From assembly GCF_000190635.1 (NCBI RefSeq), contig NC_015172.1, positions 1,054,001 to 1,118,000 of the forward strand: 64,000 nt of DNA. Direction: 5' to 3'. Below the pieces are notes generated by a model, which was not told where the DNA came from, searched no databases, and saw only the letters and a program-made list of their open reading frames with translations. Within the stretch, counting starts at the first letter, position 1, and every line of letters starts with the position of its first letter. Source of the DNA: Syntrophobotulus glycolicus DSM 8271 (GTDB lineage: Bacteria > Bacillota > Desulfitobacteriia > Desulfitobacteriales > Syntrophobotulaceae). This document shows, in pieces, positions 60,233 through 64,000 of the stretch. Position numbers and translations under genes: made by a program.

Positions 60233-60604
60233 AAAGCGGCCTTGCCGGAACACGAGAAAATTTCTATAACGAACTAAAACGCTATATAAAGGAATAAGGG
60301 AAATATCAACAAAAATTGGATATCCATTTAAGTGAATTTTAGGAATCTCACTTCTTAAATCGGACAGGAAAAAGATGCTTTCCAGTGAGGAAGGGATTGC
60401 GGAATTGAGGAAGATGCCGGGTGAAAGGCTGCCCGAACGGTTAAAGGCGGAGGCCTTTATTTTTTTTGTTTTCAGAAGAGGTTGTCCTGAGAATAAAAGT
60501 GAAAATATTTCCGTAAAGATTAACTAATGAGGACTAATCTTAATAGATTAAACTGAGCTTATTTTTATCGGACAAATACAGGAGAGACGAGGTGGAAAGC
60601 ACAG
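60233..60604. other. Spacer of about 370 bases before prkA
   Basis: No gene supported apart from the short unassigned frame ending near 60297. It contains the terminator at 60442 and, further on, AAGATTA/TAATCTT (around 60515-60541) as a weak inverted repeat before the prkA start. A sporulation promoter is expected here but I cannot identify one securely. Confidence 0.4.
60442..60468 (+). terminator. Terminator upstream of prkA
   Basis: TAAAGGC (60442-60448) and GCCTTTA (60453-60459) around GGAG, followed by eight T. Confidence 0.8.
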
Positions 60605-62527
60605 GTGGAATTTAAAGATTTCATTGATCAGGATAGAGAGACAAGAAAAAAGTACGCCTTTGAAGGCAGCTTCCTGGACTATCTGGAGATACTGGAGGCT
60701 GATCCGGCGGTCGCCAAGCTGGCCCACCAGAGGATGTACGATCAGATCAGCCAAAGGGGCGTGCAGGTCCTGAAGCCGGAGGAAAATGAGAGAATCCGCC
60801 GGCTGTACGGCAACCAGCAGATCATGAAAAAGTATGACTTTTTCGCGGACTTTTATGGGATCGATAAAACCGTCATGAAAATCGTGGAATATTTTCATTC
60901 CTCGGCCATGAAGGGCGAAGAGGCCAAACAGGTGCTATACCTGGTCGGTCCGGTCGGTTCAGGCAAATCCTCCATTATGGAGGTCCTGAAAAAAGCCCTG
61001 GAAGAGTGCGAACCGGTGTATGCCCTTAAGGGCTGCCCGATGCGGGAAGAGCCGCTGCACCTGGTGCCCAAGCACATGCGCCGGCATTTTGAGGAAATCC
61101 TGGGCGTGAAGATCGAGGGTGACCTCTGCCCGGTCTGCCGCTACCGCTTAAAAGAGGAGTATCAGGCCAAATTTGAAAATTTCCCGGTCGTGACCGCCGA
61201 TTTTTCCATCCGCTCCAAAAAAGGGGTGGGGGTGGTGCCCCCGGTCGATCCCAATAACCAGGATACCTCTGTCCTGATCGGCTCAGTGGATATTTCCAAA
61301 ATGGACCTTTATCCGGAGGACGATCCCAGGGTGTTTTCCCTGAACGGGGCCTTTCATGTCGGAAACCGGGGCATTGTGGAATTCATCGAGGTTTTCAAGA
61401 ATGAAGTGGAGTACCTGCATACCATTATCACGGCAACCCAGGAAAAATCGATTCCTTCACCGGGCAAGGGCTCGATGATTTATTTTGACGGGGTAATCCT
61501 GGCCCATTCCAATGAAGCGGAGTGGAACCGCTTTAAATCCGATCATACCAATGAAGCGATCCTCGACCGCATCGTCAAAGTGGATGTCCCTTATTGCCTG
61601 GAACTGAATGAGGAAATCAAGATTTATGAAAAGATTCTCCGGAGGAGCAATTTCAAATCCCATATCGCCCCCCACAGTATTGAAATCGGAGCGATGTTCG
61701 CCATTCTGACCAGGCTGGCCCCCTCCAACAAGGTTGACCCCCTGACCAAAATGAAAATTTACAACGGGGAGGAAATCGTGGAAAAGGGGATGACCAAGAA
61801 GGTGGATATCATGGAGCTGCGGGAAGAAGCGGGCATCAGGGAAGGGATGTCCGGGATTTCCACCCGTTTTGTGATCAAGGCGATCGATACGGCCCTCACC
61901 AATTCCGAGCATCACTGCGTCAATCCCCTCAGTGTTCTGGAAAGCCTGATCCGGGCGGTCAAGGATCTGGATATCCCGGACGACCAGAAAAAAAGGCACC
62001 TGGCCTTTCTGCAGGATACCATCCGCAAGGAATACAACAAGATCCTGGAAAAGGAAGTCACCGCGGCCTTTATCCACAGCTACCAGGAGCAGGCTGAAAC
62101 CCTGTTCAATAATTACCTGGATCATGCAGAGGCCTTTGTCAATCAGACCAAGCTCAAGGACCGGTCCACCGGGGAACAGCTGGACCCGGACCTCCCGTTC
62201 CTGCGTTCCATTGAAGAGCATATCGGGATTTCGGAAAATTCAGCGGGCGGCTTCCGGACGGATGTGACCTCCTATATGTTTTATCTGATCCGCAAGGGGA
62301 GCCGGATTGATTACAGCTCCTATGAACCGCTCAAGGAAGCGATCGAAGGCAAATTAACCGTTTCGGTCAAAGAATTGTCCCGGGTCATTACCCAGTCCCA
62401 GGTCAGGGATAAAGAGCAGAATGAGAAATATAACGCCATGGTCCTGCGGATGAAAGAAAACGGCTATTGTGATCATTGCTGCAATGTGATCCTGAAATAC
62501 GCCGCCAATAATGTCTGGAAGGAATGA
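60605..62527 (+). CDS. prkA: Serine protein kinase PrkA
   Basis: 640 residues, GTG start. AAA-type Walker [21 protein letters not shown] near 115 and the PrkA hallmarks [40 protein letters not shown] and [20 protein letters not shown]. The C-terminal PrkA kinase part ends with the Cys-containing [20 protein letters not shown]. In Bacillus it acts in the early spore programme. It begins a conserved three-gene operon with yhbH and spoVR. Confidence 0.95.
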   Translation: MEFKDFIDQDRETRKKYAFEGSFLDYLEILEADPAVAKLAHQRMYDQISQRGVQVLKPEENERIRRLYGNQQIMKKYDFFADFYGIDKTVMKIVEYFHSSAMKGEEAKQVLYLVGPVGSGKSSIMEVLKKALEECEPVYALKGCPMREEPLHLVPKHMRRHFEEILGVKIEGDLCPVCRYRLKEEYQAKFENFPVVTADFSIRSKKGVGVVPPVDPNNQDTSVLIGSVDISKMDLYPEDDPRVFSLNGAFHVGNRGIVEFIEVFKNEVEYLHTIITATQEKSIPSPGKGSMIYFDGVILAHSNEAEWNRFKSDHTNEAILDRIVKVDVPYCLELNEEIKIYEKILRRSNFKSHIAPHSIEIGAMFAILTRLAPSNKVDPLTKMKIYNGEEIVEKGMTKKVDIMELREEAGIREGMSGISTRFVIKAIDTALTNSEHHCVNPLSVLESLIRAVKDLDIPDDQKKRHLAFLQDTIRKEYNKILEKEVTAAFIHSYQEQAETLFNNYLDHAEAFVNQTKLKDRSTGEQLDPDLPFLRSIEEHIGISENSAGGFRTDVTSYMFYLIRKGSRIDYSSYEPLKEAIEGKLTVSVKELSRVITQSQVRDKEQNEKYNAMVLRMKENGYCDHCCNVILKYAANNVWKE

Positions 62528-62531
62528 GGTC

Positions 62532-63728
62532 ATGGCCATTTTCAGAGATTTGAGCCCCATAGACCACGACCGCTCGGTGGAGGACCGGAGAAGGCACCGC
62601 CGGCTGGTGGAGAACTCGATCAAAAAAAACCTGGCCGACATTATTTCCGAAGAAAGCATCATCGGCGAGAGTAAAAATAAAAAGATCAAGATCCCGGTCA
62701 GGGGGGTCAAGGAATATGAATTTATCTACGGCAAAAACAGCGGCGGAGTGGGCAGCGGCGACGGCAGCGAAAAAAGAGGGGATAAAATCGGCAGTGCCCG
62801 GGAAAGGCGGCAGGGCGGGGACGGGGGAGCAGGCAATCAGGAAGGGGAGGACATTTACGAGACTGAAGTGACGATCGAGGATGTCATCAACTATTTGTTT
62901 GAGGATCTGGACCTGCCCGACCTGAATAAAGCCAAGGCCTCCGAAGAAATCCGCGCAAGCGCCAGGAAAAAATCGGGCTATCAGCGCAAGGGCATCCCGC
63001 CCAGACTGGCCAAAAAGCGCTCCATGGCCGAAAAGATCAAACGCCGGCAGGGCCTGAAAAAAGCGCTGCGGGAGGAAAACCCGGCCGAGGACGACCGGGA
63101 AGGCCGGGAAAACGCCGAAGCCGAAAGGTTCCCCTTTATCGAAGAGGACCTGCGCTATCAGCGGATGAAAGAAACCGTCAGAAAGAAATCCAATGCGGTG
63201 GTGTTCTGCCTGATGGATGTTTCCGGGTCCATGGACCAGACCCGCAAATACCTGGCCCGCTCATTTTTCTTCCTGCTCTGCCAGTTTATCCAAATGAAAT
63301 ATGACGGGGTGGACGTAGTGTTTATCGCCCATACCACGACAGCGGCCGAGGTCAGTGAGAGAGAATTTTTTCACAAAGCGGAATCAGGGGGAACGAATAT
63401 TTCCAGCGCCTACGCAAAAGCCCTGGAAATCATTGAGAAAAGATATCCTGTTGAGCAATGGAATATCTATGCCTTTCATGTCAGTGACGGCGAAAACTGG
63501 GAGCAGGATAATGAGAAGGCCGTGAGGTACGCGCAGGAGCTGTGCCTGCTCTGCAATTTATTTGCCTTCGCCGAGGTCCTGCCGAGCGCGTATTACACGG
63601 ATACCATCATCAAGGTCTTCAGGGCGCGGATCAAAGCGGACCATTATCTGACGGCCTCCATTCAGGAGAAGGAAGACCTGTGGCCGGCCCTGAAAAAAAT
63701 CCTCAAAAAAGAACTGGAGGCGGGATGA
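62532..63728 (+). CDS. yhbH: YhbH/DUF444 protein with von Willebrand-like domain
   Basis: 398 residues from ATG 62532, five bases after the prkA stop. N-terminus [20 protein letters not shown], an acidic/Gly linker, then a VWA-type metal site: [18 protein letters not shown] (DxSxS) with [15 protein letters not shown] and [16 protein letters not shown]. Always found with PrkA and SpoVR. Exact function unknown; role in sporulation or stress. Confidence 0.93.
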   Translation: MAIFRDLSPIDHDRSVEDRRRHRRLVENSIKKNLADIISEESIIGESKNKKIKIPVRGVKEYEFIYGKNSGGVGSGDGSEKRGDKIGSARERRQGGDGGAGNQEGEDIYETEVTIEDVINYLFEDLDLPDLNKAKASEEIRASARKKSGYQRKGIPPRLAKKRSMAEKIKRRQGLKKALREENPAEDDREGRENAEAERFPFIEEDLRYQRMKETVRKKSNAVVFCLMDVSGSMDQTRKYLARSFFFLLCQFIQMKYDGVDVVFIAHTTTAAEVSEREFFHKAESGGTNISSAYAKALEIIEKRYPVEQWNIYAFHVSDGENWEQDNEKAVRYAQELCLLCNLFAFAEVLPSAYYTDTIIKVFRARIKADHYLTASIQEKEDLWPALKKILKKELEAG

Positions 63729-63731
63729 GCC

Positions 63732-64000
63732 TTGCAATATACCCTAGCGGAGATCGAAAGCTGGAATGAAAGGATCGAAGAAATCGCCCGGAGCCTGGGT
63801 CTGGATTATTACCCCCAGGAATTTGAGCTGGTCAATTACGAGGATATGCTTTCCTATGAGGCTTATATCGGCATGCCCTCCAGGTACCCGCACTGGAGCT
63901 TCGGCAAGTCCTATGAAAAGCTGAAAACCTTATACCAGTATAATTTAAGCGGCCTGCCCTACGAGATGGTCATCAACTCCGATCCCTGCATCGCCTATTT
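63732..64000 (+). CDS. spoVR: SpoVR family protein, N-terminal part
   Basis: TTG 63732 is the first start after an in-frame stop at 63726, with GGAGG 11 bases upstream; the frame is open to the window end (about 89 residues). MQYTLAEIESWNERIEEIAR followed by LGLDYYPQEFELVNYEDMLS and MPSRYPHWSFGKSYEKLK is the SpoVR signature. In Bacillus it is needed for the spore cortex. Incomplete at the window edge. Confidence 0.95.
   Translation, partial: MQYTLAEIESWNERIEEIARSLGLDYYPQEFELVNYEDMLSYEAYIGMPSRYPHWSFGKSYEKLKTLYQYNLSGLPYEMVINSDPCIAY

Overview
The window looks like a chromosomal segment of an anaerobic, endospore-forming Firmicute, most likely a Clostridia member of the Peptococcaceae/Desulfitobacteriaceae type. 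The basis is a PrkA-YhbH-SpoVR sporulation operon, a spore photoproduct lyase, a DUF1659/DUF2922 pair, Gram-positive flagellar gene order with csrA before flagellin, CWB2 cell-wall repeats, strong AGGAGG ribosome sites and sigma-A promoters. The genus is inference only.

Bases 1-16500 are an accessory, defence-like and decaying region. It holds a broken RecQ-phosphoribosyltransferase fusion, an McrB-like AAA GTPase with a DUF2357 nuclease partner (minus strand), a wreck of a Cys-rich gene, a 989-residue superfamily 1 helicase, a frameshifted C-terminal remnant resembling the Kiwa protein KwaB, and an intact 1397-residue STAND/NACHT-like NTPase with a C-terminal PD-(D/E)XK-like nuclease. Transposase remnants, a VapBC-type module and an apparently orphan c-di-GMP-I riboswitch follow.

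Bases 16500-25800 hold DUF2922/DUF1659 genes, a DUF3102 protein, an orphan HicB-like protein, an RluD-family pseudouridine synthase and an ECF sigma/anti-sigma/membrane-protein operon. Next comes a yybP-ykoY (Mn2+) riboswitch with terminator whose next genes are a double zinc-ribbon protein and a small Ser/Thr kinase. A MNT antitoxin with a HEPN scrap and an OmpR-type regulator follow. A 30-base near-copy of part of the STAND gene lies just before the riboswitch.

Bases 26000-37200 are a flagellar operon: flgD, flgE, two divergent flgK, flgL, fliD, an flgN-like gene, csrA, flagellin (with a CsrA-type hairpin in its leader) and fliS. No fliW is present. A 7TM sensor kinase and a convergent response regulator follow, then a RelBE-type module, a DUF2442 protein and a 1607-residue secreted CWB2 protein. 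Partial copies of the kinase, the CWB2 tail and DUF2442 are scattered around, indicating decayed segmental duplication.

Bases 46900-56760 hold a VapBC module and a ten-gene minus-strand operon: an amino-acid ABC importer, a gamma-glutamyltransferase, a flavin/iron-sulfur dehydrogenase set (HcnABC/opine-oxidase/dye-linked dehydrogenase type) and an ATC-hydrolase-family protein. It is preceded by a good promoter and a terminator-like attenuator. This looks like an uptake and oxidation route for an unidentified gamma-glutamyl or sulfur amino acid compound.

Bases 57000-64000 hold a CorC/HlyC-type membrane protein, spore photoproduct lyase (lacking an expected catalytic Cys), an AbrB-like antitoxin with a truncated toxin, and prkA-yhbH-spoVR, the last cut by the window end.
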